Notes: a model not told the origin generated them from the sequence alone. Positions 1-6,262 are shown, counted from the stretch's first letter. The stretch is DNA of 11,236 nt from Candidatus Cloacimonadota bacterium (GCA_003647765.1 QMNM01000020.1:1-11236); one strand, 5' to 3'. Translations and numbers: made by a program.

Positions 1-42
1 AAGGTTCATGACTTAGAAGTTTATAATTATGAAGAGTTTTAA
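1..42 (+). CDS. 3' end of an upstream gene (partial)
   Basis: One plus-strand frame is open from the first base to a TAA at 40-42 and gives 13 residues, KVHDLEVYNYEEF. The other two plus frames stop within about 15 bases. It is followed by a short intergenic stretch with a promoter, so it is probably the C-terminus of a gene lying outside the window. The fragment is too short to assign a product. Confidence 0.4.
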   Translation, partial: KVHDLEVYNYEEF

Positions 43-48
43 TATTAG

Positions 49-71
49 TTTAAGTAATAAACTGCTATAAT
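49..71 (+). promoter_or_regulatory. Promoter, TTTAAGTAA-N8-TATAAT
   Basis: TTTAAGTAA at 49-57 lies eight bases before a perfect TATAAT at 66-71, about 30 bases upstream of the first small gene. The same pair at the same spacing occurs at 5704-5726, and a weaker form at 6488-6510. TTTAAGT resembles the upstream element reported for Campylobacter sigma-70 promoters, though it sits closer to the -10 box here. Bases 45-57 (TTAGTTTAAGTAA) match a near-palindrome at 5685-5697 in 12 of 13 positions. Confidence 0.65.
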
Positions 72-100
72 TTTATTAACACGAAACAAAAAGGATTACT

Positions 101-367
101 ATGAGAACAGCAAAAGAATTTGTAGAGGCTATAACAACTGCTTCTGATAACAACGATATGATGGGTTTAATTTCAATTCATGATGATTTATTAAAAGTGG
201 AAATTTCAGTATTGACAAAAACTGTCAAGTATATTAAAGCAACTGATACTATTGCTTATTCTGTTTTCACAAGTGCCGCTTCAATGTCTAAAGTTGAAAA
301 AAATGGTGTGTTTAATAGAATTATTAGACAAGCAATATCAAGAGAATCATTAACTGAGGAAGCATAG
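101..367 (+). CDS. Small protein of unknown function
   Basis: This 88-residue protein matches no family I recognise. It looks soluble and mixed alpha-helical, with no cysteine cluster, signal peptide or membrane segment. The ATG at 101 is preceded by AAGGA at 91-95, a good ribosome binding site, and by the promoter at 49-71, so it is the first gene of a plus-strand transcription unit. Its stop codon TAG shares one base with the GTG start of the next gene, which implies translational coupling. Unlike many small genes in this window it lacks the YPE-type C-terminal tail and ends SLTEEA. It is probably an early phage accessory gene, inferred only from context. Confidence 0.75.
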   Translation: MRTAKEFVEAITTASDNNDMMGLISIHDDLLKVEISVLTKTVKYIKATDTIAYSVFTSAASMSKVEKNGVFNRIIRQAISRESLTEEA

Positions 368-555
368 TGTCCGAGACAGAAGCCAAACAACATTTATTGA
401 CTGGTGGTAGATTAATTTCTTCAAAGAGATTTGATGAAGTATATTACAATTCAATAACAGAGAAATTTATTATTGAGTTTTATATCGGTAATAGATTGAG
501 TGGAGAAACCTCAGAATTTATGTGGGAGTTTCTACCAACTTTTGAATTAAAATAG
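367..555 (+). CDS. Small protein of unknown function, GTG start
   Basis: This 62-residue protein of unknown function starts at GTG 367, overlapping the preceding stop by one base, with GAGGAAG at 356-362 as a well-placed ribosome binding site. The middle of the protein is aromatic and acidic (EVYYNSITEKFIIEFYIG), suggesting a small beta-sheet fold; this is inference. It is followed with no gap by the gene at 556. It has no YPE tail and ends FLPTFELK. A minus-strand reading frame covering 480-725 lies over it but has no ribosome binding site and conflicts with the compact plus-strand series, so I treat that as a shadow. Confidence 0.65.
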   Translation: MSETEAKQHLLTGGRLISSKRFDEVYYNSITEKFIIEFYIGNRLSGETSEFMWEFLPTFELK

Positions 556-825
556 ATGCAGTATAAAAATACTTCTAATCTATTAAAATGGGTTGTTGGA
601 TGGAACTGTTTAGAAGATGAATGCAGTGAAGAATTCTTATTTGAACTAAGAGGGAAAATGGTTTTTGATTTAGAAATTGAATTTCCATTACTCAATAAAA
701 TATCAGTTGATGATATGCAATTCACTCGTAAAAATTCAGATTGGGAACAAAAATATTATAGTATAACTTTTTCAGAAGCTTTTATTTCTGAAATTCATAC
801 ACACTATCCAGAACATTTAATTTAA
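556..825 (+). CDS. Small protein with YPExxI C-terminus (paralogue family)
   Basis: This 89-residue protein begins at ATG 556, immediately after the preceding stop and without an obvious ribosome binding site, so it probably depends on coupling. Its function is unknown. It ends HYPEHLI, an instance of the Tyr-Pro-Glu-x-x-Ile tail found on many small proteins here. The C-terminal half aligns by eye with the proteins at 3583-3855 and 4171-4419: an FP pair, a conserved Phe about ten residues on, SxW (NSDW here, NSQW in 4171-4419), then an Ile/Phe-rich strand leading into YPE. The three look like distant paralogues of about 80-90 residues. No membrane or metal-binding motif is visible. Confidence 0.75.
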   Translation: MQYKNTSNLLKWVVGWNCLEDECSEEFLFELRGKMVFDLEIEFPLLNKISVDDMQFTRKNSDWEQKYYSITFSEAFISEIHTHYPEHLI

Positions 826-837
826 CAAAGGAAACTT

Positions 838-1401
838 ATGCCAAATCATGTAACGAATAAATTAGTCGCTAACGGAACACCAGAAGATACGAAAAATATC
901 TTTAGCTCATTAAAAACAGAGAACTCTGATTTTGATTTCAATAAAATTTTACCTATGCCAGAAGAACTCGTAAATACAACATCAGGTTCTTCTGAAAAAA
1001 CTAACCCAGATTTTATTGCTAAATATGGTTATGATAATTGGTATAACTGGTCTAATGCAAATTGGGGAACAAAATGGAATGCGTATGATGTAGAACATAT
1101 TTCTGATACAGAAGTTCAATTTGATACAGCTTGGTCTTGTGCAGATAACCTTATTGCAAAGTTATCATCTTTACACCAAACAGTTGAATTTGTTTTAACA
1201 TTTGCAGATGAAGATACTGGTAGTAATTGTGGAATAATTACATACAAAAATGGTGAAACATTAAGCTATGAAGATAAATCAATGGGTAATCTTGAATCTG
1301 ATGAAGCTTCTATGAGATGGGCTATGATTGTTAAATATGGCAATGATGATGATTATGAAGAATGGTTTGGAGATGAAGACGAAGAAGATGAAGAATACTA
1401 A
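838..1401 (+). CDS. Api92-like (DUF1281/YubB-type) protein
   Basis: This 187-residue protein resembles the Api92-like ferredoxin-fold family found on plasmids and phages (YubB, DUF1281). Visible hallmarks are the N-terminus MPNHVTNKL, the segment FDFNKILPMPEEL at residues 32-44, NWGTKWNAYD at 75-84, and FDTAWS at about 95-100. The family has no established biochemical role; some members sit among anti-restriction or conjugation genes. The last 20 residues are almost entirely acidic (DDDYEEWFGDEDEEDEEY), which could mimic nucleic acid or mask a basic partner, but this is inference. The start is ATG 838 with AAAGGA at 827-832. The gene ends directly against the RNA ligase start at 1402, so the two are probably co-expressed. 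Confidence 0.85.
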   Translation: MPNHVTNKLVANGTPEDTKNIFSSLKTENSDFDFNKILPMPEELVNTTSGSSEKTNPDFIAKYGYDNWYNWSNANWGTKWNAYDVEHISDTEVQFDTAWSCADNLIAKLSSLHQTVEFVLTFADEDTGSNCGIITYKNGETLSYEDKSMGNLESDEASMRWAMIVKYGNDDDYEEWFGDEDEEDEEY

Positions 1402-1839
1402 ATGAAAAAATATCCAAGGACATTACATTTTCAATTCTCTCCAGAAATACATGCAGATGATAAAGTAATATCACTTAAGTATCTTGGTAATTTTCTCCAA
1501 AGAGAAATAATTATTACGGAGAAATTAGATGGTGCTAATTGTGTAGATGGCGACACAATTTTAAATACCTCTGCTGGTGAAAAAACAATCAGAGAGATTC
1601 ATGAAACTAATTACAGAGGATTAGTCGAAAGCTATAATATCTCTAATGGTGAAATAGAATTTAGACAAATTCTTAATAGTTTTATTGCAACTGATAATGA
1701 TGAGTGGTATGAAATAGAAGATACTGAAGGTAATTGCTTAAAAGTTACTGAAGAACATCTTGTTTATCTCCCAGAACTAAATTGCTATAGAAAAGTTAAG
1801 GAATTAAAAGAAGGTGATAAAATATTACTGAAAAGTTAG
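1402..1839 (+). CDS. RNA ligase N-terminal fragment fused to split-intein N-half
   Basis: The first 46 of 145 residues are the N-terminus of an ATP-dependent RNA ligase (Rnl2-like RNA_ligase family). They end in motif I, EKLDGAN, whose lysine (K41) is the expected adenylation nucleophile. Residue 47 is Cys1 of an intein: CVDGDTIL is a typical block A, T116-x-x-H119 (TEEH) is block B, and the fragment ends LKEGDKILLKS just before the stop. Ligase motifs III to V are absent here and lie on the product of 2941-3582. This half is therefore expected to be inactive until trans-splicing joins the two exteins into a protein of about 220 residues. The ATG directly follows the stop of the Api92-like gene. 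Confidence 0.9.
   Translation: MKKYPRTLHFQFSPEIHADDKVISLKYLGNFLQREIIITEKLDGANCVDGDTILNTSAGEKTIREIHETNYRGLVESYNISNGEIEFRQILNSFIATDNDEWYEIEDTEGNCLKVTEEHLVYLPELNCYRKVKELKEGDKILLKS
1540..1836 (+). other. Split intein, N-terminal half (IntN, 99 residues)
   Basis: The coding segment runs from Cys1 (TGT at 1540-1542) to the last codon before the stop. It carries the acyl-shift cysteine, a block A VDGDTIL segment and the block B T-x-x-H pair. It stops where a contiguous mini-intein would continue into its endonuclease or linker region. The complementary half is at 2941-3057. Insertion directly after the ligase KxDGxN motif fits the usual intein preference for active-site codons. Confidence 0.9.
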
Positions 1840-1867
1840 ATAAACATCAAATTTTTTGGTAAAATGG

Positions 1868-1875
1868 TATAAATA
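1868..1875 (+). promoter_or_regulatory. T4-type late promoter box TATAAATA before endonuclease 1
   Basis: TATAAATA at 1868-1875 is an exact match to the T4 late -10 box. It lies between the IntN stop and the endonuclease start at 1907, with AAGGA at 1894-1898 as the ribosome binding site. The same octamer precedes the second endonuclease (8065-8072) and, on the minus strand, the sensor gene. T4-type late promoters need no -35 element. Use of a T4-like late sigma is inferred. Confidence 0.6.
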
Positions 1876-1906
1876 AGTATAGATAAAAACTATAAGGATT
1901 TATATT

Positions 1907-2281
1907 ATGACAACTTGTTTTAATTGTGGTAGAGAGTTAAAAGGGAATTCGAGACATGTAGTAGTTTGTGCTGGTAATAAAAATATATCAAAAGAAAATG
2001 CTAGGATATTACAAATAAATCACAAAGTTGGATTTGAGATAACAAAAGAATATCTTGATTCATTATACATTAAAGAAGAAAAGAGTCTTCCAGAATTAAG
2101 TGAAATACTTAAAATCTCTTTTAAGGAAATAACTCATGTATTAGATTACTATAAGATTCCTAGAAGAAACCAAAAGGGTGCCGGAAAAAAAAGAGCAATT
2201 AAAGCAAAAGCAACCCTACAAGAAAAATTTGGTGTTGATAATGTGTCACAACTTAAAAGTGTTAAAGAAAAAAACATTTAG
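1907..2281 (+). CDS. Vsr-like homing endonuclease, N-terminal DNA-binding part (frameshifted)
   Basis: This 124-residue frame is the front of a homing endonuclease continued in another frame at about 2274. Residues 4-7 are CxxC (CFNC), with a further Cys at 21, like a small zinc ribbon. Residues of about 46-86 read as a helix-turn-helix (LYIKEEKSLPELSEIL to YYKIPRR). A GVDN-type repeat (EKFGVDNVSQ) follows and recurs after the frame change as ENYGVDNIFQ. The frame ends at TAG 2279-2281 just past a run of seven A's at 2268-2274. Removing one base there would give a continuous protein of about 351 residues. The start ATG 1907 has AAGGA nine bases before it and its own late-type promoter box. 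Its likely role is spreading the split-intein insertion. Confidence 0.8.
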   Translation: MTTCFNCGRELKGNSRHVVVCAGNKNISKENARILQINHKVGFEITKEYLDSLYIKEEKSLPELSEILKISFKEITHVLDYYKIPRRNQKGAGKKRAIKAKATLQEKFGVDNVSQLKSVKEKNI

Positions 2282-2963
2282 AGAAAATTATGGTGTTGAT
2301 AATATTTTTCAAGCTGATTTCTTTAAAGAAATCAGTAATGCTACGATGATGAAAAAATATGGTCAGCTTTCAGTTTCAACATACCATAATAGACATAAAG
2401 ATTTAACAGATGAAAAAAGAGCAGAATTATACAAGAACTTACAACTTAGTTATTGGAAATGGTATAACTCTCTAAGTGAAGAGGAACTTCTAAAACTTCA
2501 ACAAAGAAAAAATGCTGGTTGGAGAAAGTATTATGATAGTTTAACTTCTGAAGAAAGAACTCAGAAAATGAAACATTTATGGAATGGAAATATTTCAAAG
2601 CTTGAAATAAGAATTCAGACAATTTTAAGTAGTCTTTTAATATCATATAGTACACAGTTTGAAATCAAAAAAAAGTTTTTTGATATTAAAATAATCAACA
2701 CAAAAATAATTATTGAAGTAAATGGTGATTATTGGCATTGTAACCCTAATCTTTACAATTCAGATGACTTAGTTAATTTCCCAGATGGAACTAAGATAGC
2801 ATCATCTATTTGGGAAAGAGACAAAAAAAAGAATTTGTTGGCATCAGAACAAGGATACAAAGTAGTATTACTTTGGGAATCTGAAATTAAATGTAGAACC
2901 GATGAAGAACTAGAAACATTATTATTGGAGAAAATAAACAATGGAAAGAATAGCAACAATTAA
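2178..2963 (+). CDS. Vsr-like homing endonuclease, C-terminal nuclease part
   Basis: The meaningful sequence runs from about 2274; the first 30 or so residues of this frame overlap the N-terminal part in the wrong frame, and neither GTG 2178 nor ATG 2241 has a convincing ribosome binding site. The nuclease domain resembles the Vsr-like (EDxHD) homing endonucleases that accompany split inteins. In this frame's numbering it shows KLE (E143), FDI (D169), IIIEVNGDYWH (E180, D184, H187), D215 in ERDKKKN, and GYKVVLLWESE near 227-236. GVDN-type repeats lie before it. The 3' end overlaps the IntC start by 23 bases. A single-base frameshift separates it from its DNA-binding part, so the enzyme may be broken or depend on recoding. 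Confidence 0.75.
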   Translation: MPEKKEQLKQKQPYKKNLVLIMCHNLKVLKKKTFRENYGVDNIFQADFFKEISNATMMKKYGQLSVSTYHNRHKDLTDEKRAELYKNLQLSYWKWYNSLSEEELLKLQQRKNAGWRKYYDSLTSEERTQKMKHLWNGNISKLEIRIQTILSSLLISYSTQFEIKKKFFDIKIINTKIIIEVNGDYWHCNPNLYNSDDLVNFPDGTKIASSIWERDKKKNLLASEQGYKVVLLWESEIKCRTDEELETLLLEKINNGKNSNN

Positions 2964-3057
2964 AAGAATTACTAAACTTCTGGAAAAAAGAGAAAAGTAT
3001 GATATTACAGTTGAAGAGAATCATAATTTTTTTGCTAATAATATTTTAGTTCATAAC
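2941..3057 (+). other. Split intein, C-terminal half (IntC, 39 residues)
   Basis: This segment runs from the start codon to Asn39 (AAC at 3055-3057) and is followed by Ser (AGC at 3058-3060). It contains the block F DITVEENH segment and the terminal HN pair needed for Asn cyclisation. Its length is typical of natural split-intein C-halves. Together with the 99-residue IntN it makes a mini-intein of about 138 residues. Confidence 0.9.
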
Positions 3058-3582
3058 AGCTGCTTAAAAGGTCATGAGGGAGTGTTTGCACGAAGTCATG
3101 CTTTACCAACTAAAGAACCTTGGTATGACCACCTTAAAGGTGTATATTATAGTAAGCTTTCAGTCCTAAAACCGAACTATTGGATTTTTGGTGAAAACAC
3201 CTTTGCTATCCATAGTATAGAATACACAGAAATGGAATCTTATTTCTATATCTTTGCTATCTATGATACAGATACAAATACTTGGTTATCGTATGATGAT
3301 ATGGTCGCCGAGGCTAAGAGAATAGATATTCCAACTGTTCCATTATTATTTAGAGGAACGGTTATGGATATGGCTTGGGTAAATAAATGGATGGATAAAT
3401 ATATGAAAGGGCAATTTTCTCTTTTAGGCGGTCCATTAGAAGGATTTGTTCTAAGAATAGCGGATGCTATACCAGGGGATAAGTTCCAAGAGTTTGTCGC
3501 TAAGTATGTTAGAGAAGGTCATGTTCAAACTAGTAAGCACTGGAAAGTAAATTGGAAACCTCAAAAACTAAAGGTAGATTAA
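2941..3582 (+). CDS. Split-intein C-half fused to RNA ligase C-terminal fragment
   Basis: Residues 1-39 are the C-terminal intein half, ending in a textbook block F/G: YDITVEENHNFF then NNILVHN, with penultimate His38 and terminal Asn39. Ser40 is the +1 nucleophile. The C-extein (residues 40-213) completes the RNA ligase: ARSH after motif I, motif III FGEN at 83-86, motif IV LEGFVLR at 166-172, and motif V KHWKVNWK at 199-206. Joined to the N-extein, the junction reads GAN-SCLKG, as an uninterrupted family member would. The ATG at 2941 has GGAG at 2927-2930 and lies inside the endonuclease 3' end. RNA ligases of this kind are usually thought to reseal tRNA or other RNA cleaved during host defence; that role is family knowledge, not seen here. 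Confidence 0.9.
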   Translation: MERIATIKRITKLLEKREKYDITVEENHNFFANNILVHNSCLKGHEGVFARSHALPTKEPWYDHLKGVYYSKLSVLKPNYWIFGENTFAIHSIEYTEMESYFYIFAIYDTDTNTWLSYDDMVAEAKRIDIPTVPLLFRGTVMDMAWVNKWMDKYMKGQFSLLGGPLEGFVLRIADAIPGDKFQEFVAKYVREGHVQTSKHWKVNWKPQKLKVD

Positions 3583-3855
3583 TTGGTAATTAAAAAGTTC
3601 ATAGACAAGTTTAAGGGTGTTTTCATTGAATGCACCAAACTTGGGGTTGGAACAAAAATGCAAGAGGACACATTCAGAGACTCTATCAAATCCACATACC
3701 CTTTAGTTTCAGAAGAAGCTTCAAGACAATTTACTATTCAGGTTGTCAAACATCCAATGGATTTTAGGTTAGATTATAGATACTCCTGTGAAATATTATT
3801 TTCATCAGAATTAAAACAAGAACTTACAGAATTATATCCAGAAAAATTAATATAA
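3583..3855 (+). CDS. Small protein with YPExxI C-terminus, TTG start
   Basis: This is a 90-residue protein if started at TTG 3583, directly after the ligase stop, with AAGGT at 3571-3575 as ribosome binding site. An alternative start is ATG 3658, which would leave 65 residues. Function is unknown. It ends LYPEKLI. The region from TYPL to the end aligns loosely with the genes at 556 and 4171: an aromatic-Pro pair, a conserved Phe, an Ile/Leu-Phe strand, then YPE. The N-terminal 25 residues are basic (VIKKFIDKFKG). No membrane segment or metal site is visible. Tight packing behind the ligase suggests co-transcription. Confidence 0.7.
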   Translation: MVIKKFIDKFKGVFIECTKLGVGTKMQEDTFRDSIKSTYPLVSEEASRQFTIQVVKHPMDFRLDYRYSCEILFSSELKQELTELYPEKLI

Positions 3856-3865
3856 GGGTGAAAAT

Positions 3866-4174
3866 ATGATTGATATTAATTATAAGTACTATCTTGACTT
3901 GGAAGAATTTAAGGTAAAGTTGCCAAATGAGGTCGATTCAGATTCAAAAAAAGCAGCTAACATCCTTAGAAACAATGGCTACTCTGGCTTCCATGGTTCA
4001 AGGGGTGAAGCAGAACAAGCAATCATCAAGAAAGAAATTAGTCATCTGAAGTATGCACTTAGAGATACAATGGAAACAGATGATGAATATTTGGAAATGT
4101 CTGCAAGATTAAAAACTATAAGAGCAAAAATACCGACTATAACAGAAGCTAATTATCCGGAGTGGTTTATATGA
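3866..4174 (+). CDS. Small protein with YPExxI C-terminus
   Basis: This 102-residue protein of unknown function starts at ATG 3866 with AAGGGTG at 3854-3860. It is rich in charged residues, with a likely helical stretch around residues 50-90 (EAEQAIIKKEISHLKYALR and beyond). It ends NYPEWFI. The Pro-Glu codons of this tail are CCG GAG, and the GGAG within them (4159-4162) sits eight bases before the next ATG at 4171, so the tail-coding DNA doubles as that gene's ribosome binding site. The stop overlaps the next start as ATGA. Confidence 0.75.
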   Translation: MIDINYKYYLDLEEFKVKLPNEVDSDSKKAANILRNNGYSGFHGSRGEAEQAIIKKEISHLKYALRDTMETDDEYLEMSARLKTIRAKIPTITEANYPEWFI

Positions 4175-4419
4175 CATTAGAAACTTTAACCAAAGAAACT
4201 ATCACTATATTTGACAGTGTTAATCACCATAATACGGATTTAGATTTAATCGTAATCAATCAGATGAAAAATAATTTTCCAAGCTTCCATTGCACAAAAG
4301 ATGATTTTAACATCGCTGTGCATGAAAATAGTCAATGGGGAGAAACATTATTTGACATTAATTGGAACACAACATTCATAAATACTTTCGGAGAGGTTTA
4401 TCCAGAAGCAATCATCTGA
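4171..4419 (+). CDS. Small protein with YPExxI C-terminus (paralogue family)
   Basis: I place the start at ATG 4171 rather than GTG 4162, because GGAG at 4159-4162 is then ideally spaced and the start overlaps the preceding stop as ATGA. The 82-residue product has no recognised function. Its C-terminal half (NNFPSF, DDFNIAVHENSQWGE, then a Phe-rich strand) aligns by eye with that of the protein at 556-825, and it ends VYPEAII. It is the last plus-strand gene before the convergent sensor gene, whose coding region ends only four bases away. I see no terminator hairpin between them. Confidence 0.75.
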   Translation: MTLETLTKETITIFDSVNHHNTDLDLIVINQMKNNFPSFHCTKDDFNIAVHENSQWGETLFDINWNTTFINTFGEVYPEAII

Positions 4420-4423
4420 TTTA

Positions 4424-5647
4424 TTATTTTCGTTTTCCTCGTAACTTATCTTTTAATATTTTCAATTTGGCTATTTTTTCTGATGTTATATCTTGCCTTA
4501 TCGCTGTATACCCAACTTTAACTCCATCAATATCATAAGCTGGTGAGATTACTGCTCTTACCCAATAAAAACCACCATTTTTCTTCCGATTTTTAATTTC
4601 ACCATACCATACTTTATTATTATCAATCGTCTCCCACATCTCTTCAAACACACGTGCAGGTATATCTTTATGTCGCAACATATTATGATACTTTCCAATT
4701 AATTCTTCGCTTGAGAACTCACTTATCTTACAAAAAGCAGAACTAACATCAGTTATAACACCGAATAGATTTGTTTTACTGTATATCACACTAGTATCAA
4801 AATCAAGAAACATACTCGAAATATTATGTTCTAAAGCAAGGTTTTTTAGAGTAATCTTTTTAGATTCTTCTGAATATTCAAATTCAAGATTTTCATTTAA
4901 GTTTGACAACTCTTCTTCACGCTTCATAATAATAAACCCATAGTATGTGAAAAGTATGAAGAATGATATCAGAACAAACCATACAATATGATTTCTCACC
5001 TCATTCAGTTGATTATGAATTGTTTTATCCAATGGAGTAAGTGTTTCTAAAACCCCTCTCATATCACCAACTTTCCAACGATTTGTGTCCCACATTCTAT
5101 CTTTATGGTTATTATGGCATTCAACACAAGCTTTGTGAGACATATAATTTGCTTTAGCTACTCTAATATATTCCATACCATCTATTATTTCCGTCTCCAT
5201 AATGATACCATCTTTTGCATTTTTAATTGTTTTAAGTATCCTTTTTTGTGAGCTTGATAAAATCCTATTTTTTCTATTCTTAAATGGTTCATCACTATAT
5301 AGAGTTGTAATTCTCTCTGGGTTTGCCATTCTACTTAAATCTTCAAGAAAAATTGCTGGTAATGGTAAAACACCGCCTACCTTCTTATGAATAGAACCAA
5401 ATGTAAATGGTTTTTCCAAACTTTGGTTCTTTTGGATGTCATCTATAATAAAATCGTTATAATACATTTTTGATGCTTCAAGAAAATATATTAGTTCCAA
5501 AGCATCTTTTTTAATGTAATCTTCAACTACTTGATCCATTTGAGCTGGAATATAGAGATATAAAGCCAAACTTAAGGCAGAATATATTAATATCATTGGT
5601 CTAAATAATTTATTCTTTATAATGTTTTTGTAGTTATATTTATGCAT
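4424..5647 (-). CDS. Membrane heme/PAS sensor (DUF3365-like plus Aer-type PAS)
   Basis: This 407-residue protein is the only minus-strand gene. In order: a first membrane segment at residues of about 14-33; an extracytoplasmic domain at about 34-218 resembling the Tll0287-like/DUF3365 sensor fold, with a c-type heme motif CVECH at 174-178; a second membrane segment at about 219-240; a short coiled coil at about 243-275; and a PAS domain at about 288-392 of the aerotaxis-receptor type (GVITDVSSAF, then MLRHKDIP, then NGGFYWVRA). There is no kinase, GGDEF or chemotaxis signalling domain after the PAS, only a basic tail. Such sensors are common as longer proteins in Campylobacterota, so this looks like captured host cargo that may perturb redox or oxygen signalling (inference). 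The start has AGGA upstream and a late-type promoter box. Confidence 0.85.
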   Translation of the reverse strand: MHKYNYKNIIKNKLFRPMILIYSALSLALYLYIPAQMDQVVEDYIKKDALELIYFLEASKMYYNDFIIDDIQKNQSLEKPFTFGSIHKKVGGVLPLPAIFLEDLSRMANPERITTLYSDEPFKNRKNRILSSSQKRILKTIKNAKDGIIMETEIIDGMEYIRVAKANYMSHKACVECHNNHKDRMWDTNRWKVGDMRGVLETLTPLDKTIHNQLNEVRNHIVWFVLISFFILFTYYGFIIMKREEELSNLNENLEFEYSEESKKITLKNLALEHNISSMFLDFDTSVIYSKTNLFGVITDVSSAFCKISEFSSEELIGKYHNMLRHKDIPARVFEEMWETIDNNKVWYGEIKNRKKNGGFYWVRAVISPAYDIDGVKVGYTAIRQDITSEKIAKLKILKDKLRGKRK

Positions 5648-5675
5648 ATTAATTTCCTAGTATTACTTGTGAATA

Positions 5676-5683
5676 TATTTATA
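5676..5683 (-). promoter_or_regulatory. T4-type late promoter box TATAAATA (minus strand) before the sensor gene
   Basis: Read on the minus strand, 5683 down to 5676 is TATAAATA, 28 bases before the sensor start codon at 5647. The octamer matches the boxes in front of both homing endonuclease genes. This suggests that the cargo gene is expressed late, from the strand opposite the early-type genes. Confidence 0.55.
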
Positions 5684-5684
5684 T

Positions 5685-5697
5685 TTAGTTTAACTAA
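5685..5697. repeat. 13-bp near-palindrome TTAGTT-T-AACTAA
   Basis: Two 6-base arms flank one central base in the divergent promoter region between the sensor gene and the gene at 5743. A copy differing at one position (TTAGTTTAAGTAA) occurs at 45-57 inside the first promoter. It could be an operator, or a by-product of duplicated promoter sequence; A+T richness weakens the case. Confidence 0.35.
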
Positions 5698-5703
5698 TAA
5701 TAA

Positions 5704-5726
5704 TTTAAGTAAATTAAAGGTATAAT
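5704..5726 (+). promoter_or_regulatory. Promoter, TTTAAGTAA-N8-TATAAT
   Basis: TTTAAGTAA at 5704-5712 and TATAAT at 5721-5726 have exactly the spacing of the promoter at 49-71. It drives the small-gene run beginning at 5743, with AAGGAG at 5731-5736 as ribosome binding site. It diverges from the minus-strand late-type box at 5676-5683. Confidence 0.65.
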
Positions 5727-5742
5727 AGAAAAGGAGTAATTA

Positions 5743-5982
5743 ATGGATACAGATACAAACGAACTATTAGATTTTATGGAACCAATAAAAGCACACATTA
5801 TCGTTGCTCGAAATAAAGAATCAGAATTATCAGATGTTAAAAGGGCAATCAAAATATCACAACGGTATATGAATGAAGATAAACCACATGATTTTATGCT
5901 ATATGCAGATGATTTAACAGCCCTCCGTATCGCTCTTGATAAAAACTTTTCAATAGAAGAATACCCAGAGTTGTGGATATAA
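5743..5982 (+). CDS. Small protein with YPExxI C-terminus
   Basis: This 79-residue protein of unknown function has ATG 5743 six bases after AAGGAG at 5731-5736 and a dedicated promoter. It is probably all-helical, with two helices visible around residues 27-44 and 50-68. It ends IEEYPELWI, using TAC CCA GAG, codons that differ from most other copies of the tail. The stop is followed after one base by the ATG of the next gene. No homologous family is recognised. Confidence 0.75.
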   Translation: MDTDTNELLDFMEPIKAHIIVARNKESELSDVKRAIKISQRYMNEDKPHDFMLYADDLTALRIALDKNFSIEEYPELWI

Positions 5983-5983
5983 T

Positions 5984-6262
5984 ATGGCTTATACTTTTTT
6001 TTATGAAGAAGACCAATTTCATAATGATGTAGAAGAATATATCAATGGTTATATCAACCTCTATGAAATACAAGAAGCTTATCCTATACAAAAAGTTATT
6101 GCTGCTGTTCAAGATGCATACAATAGACAAGTAAAAGAATATGAGGATAATAGTGGGTGGAATAAAATTACTATCCTCTCAGCTCAACATGTGGTTAAAA
6201 ATGCGATTGAAGAAATTGAAGAAGAATATCCAATGGAGGAGTACCCAGAAAAATGGATTTAG
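5984..6262 (+). CDS. Small protein with doubled YP.E C-terminal segment
   Basis: This 92-residue acidic protein of unknown function starts one base after the preceding stop; GGA at 5975-5977 is its only nearby ribosome-binding element. The N-terminus is rich in aromatic and acidic residues (YTFFYEEDQF). The end reads EEYPMEEYPEKWI, as if the tail had been partly duplicated. The GGAGGAG at 6235-6241 inside this tail region is the best ribosome binding site for the next gene at 6253, which begins before this one ends. No known domain is recognised. Confidence 0.75.
   Translation: MAYTFFYEEDQFHNDVEEYINGYINLYEIQEAYPIQKVIAAVQDAYNRQVKEYEDNSGWNKITILSAQHVVKNAIEEIEEEYPMEEYPEKWI

Noticed and set aside
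480-725. Minus-strand ORF opposite the second and third small genes
   Set aside because: It has no ribosome binding site, has a low-complexity serine-rich product, and overlaps well-packed plus-strand genes.
2269-2275. Programmed -1 frameshift at the slippery heptamer A AAA AAC in the first endonuclease
   Set aside because: A -1 shift here leads into a frame unrelated to the nuclease domain. The nuclease frame is +1 relative to the N-terminal part.
2446-2959. Minus-strand ORFs opposite the first endonuclease
   Set aside because: They are shadows of the nuclease coding sequence with no start signals and Phe/Ser-rich nonsense products.
5202-5390. Plus-strand ORF inside the sensor gene
   Set aside because: It is antisense to a recognisable membrane-sensor coding region and lacks a ribosome binding site.
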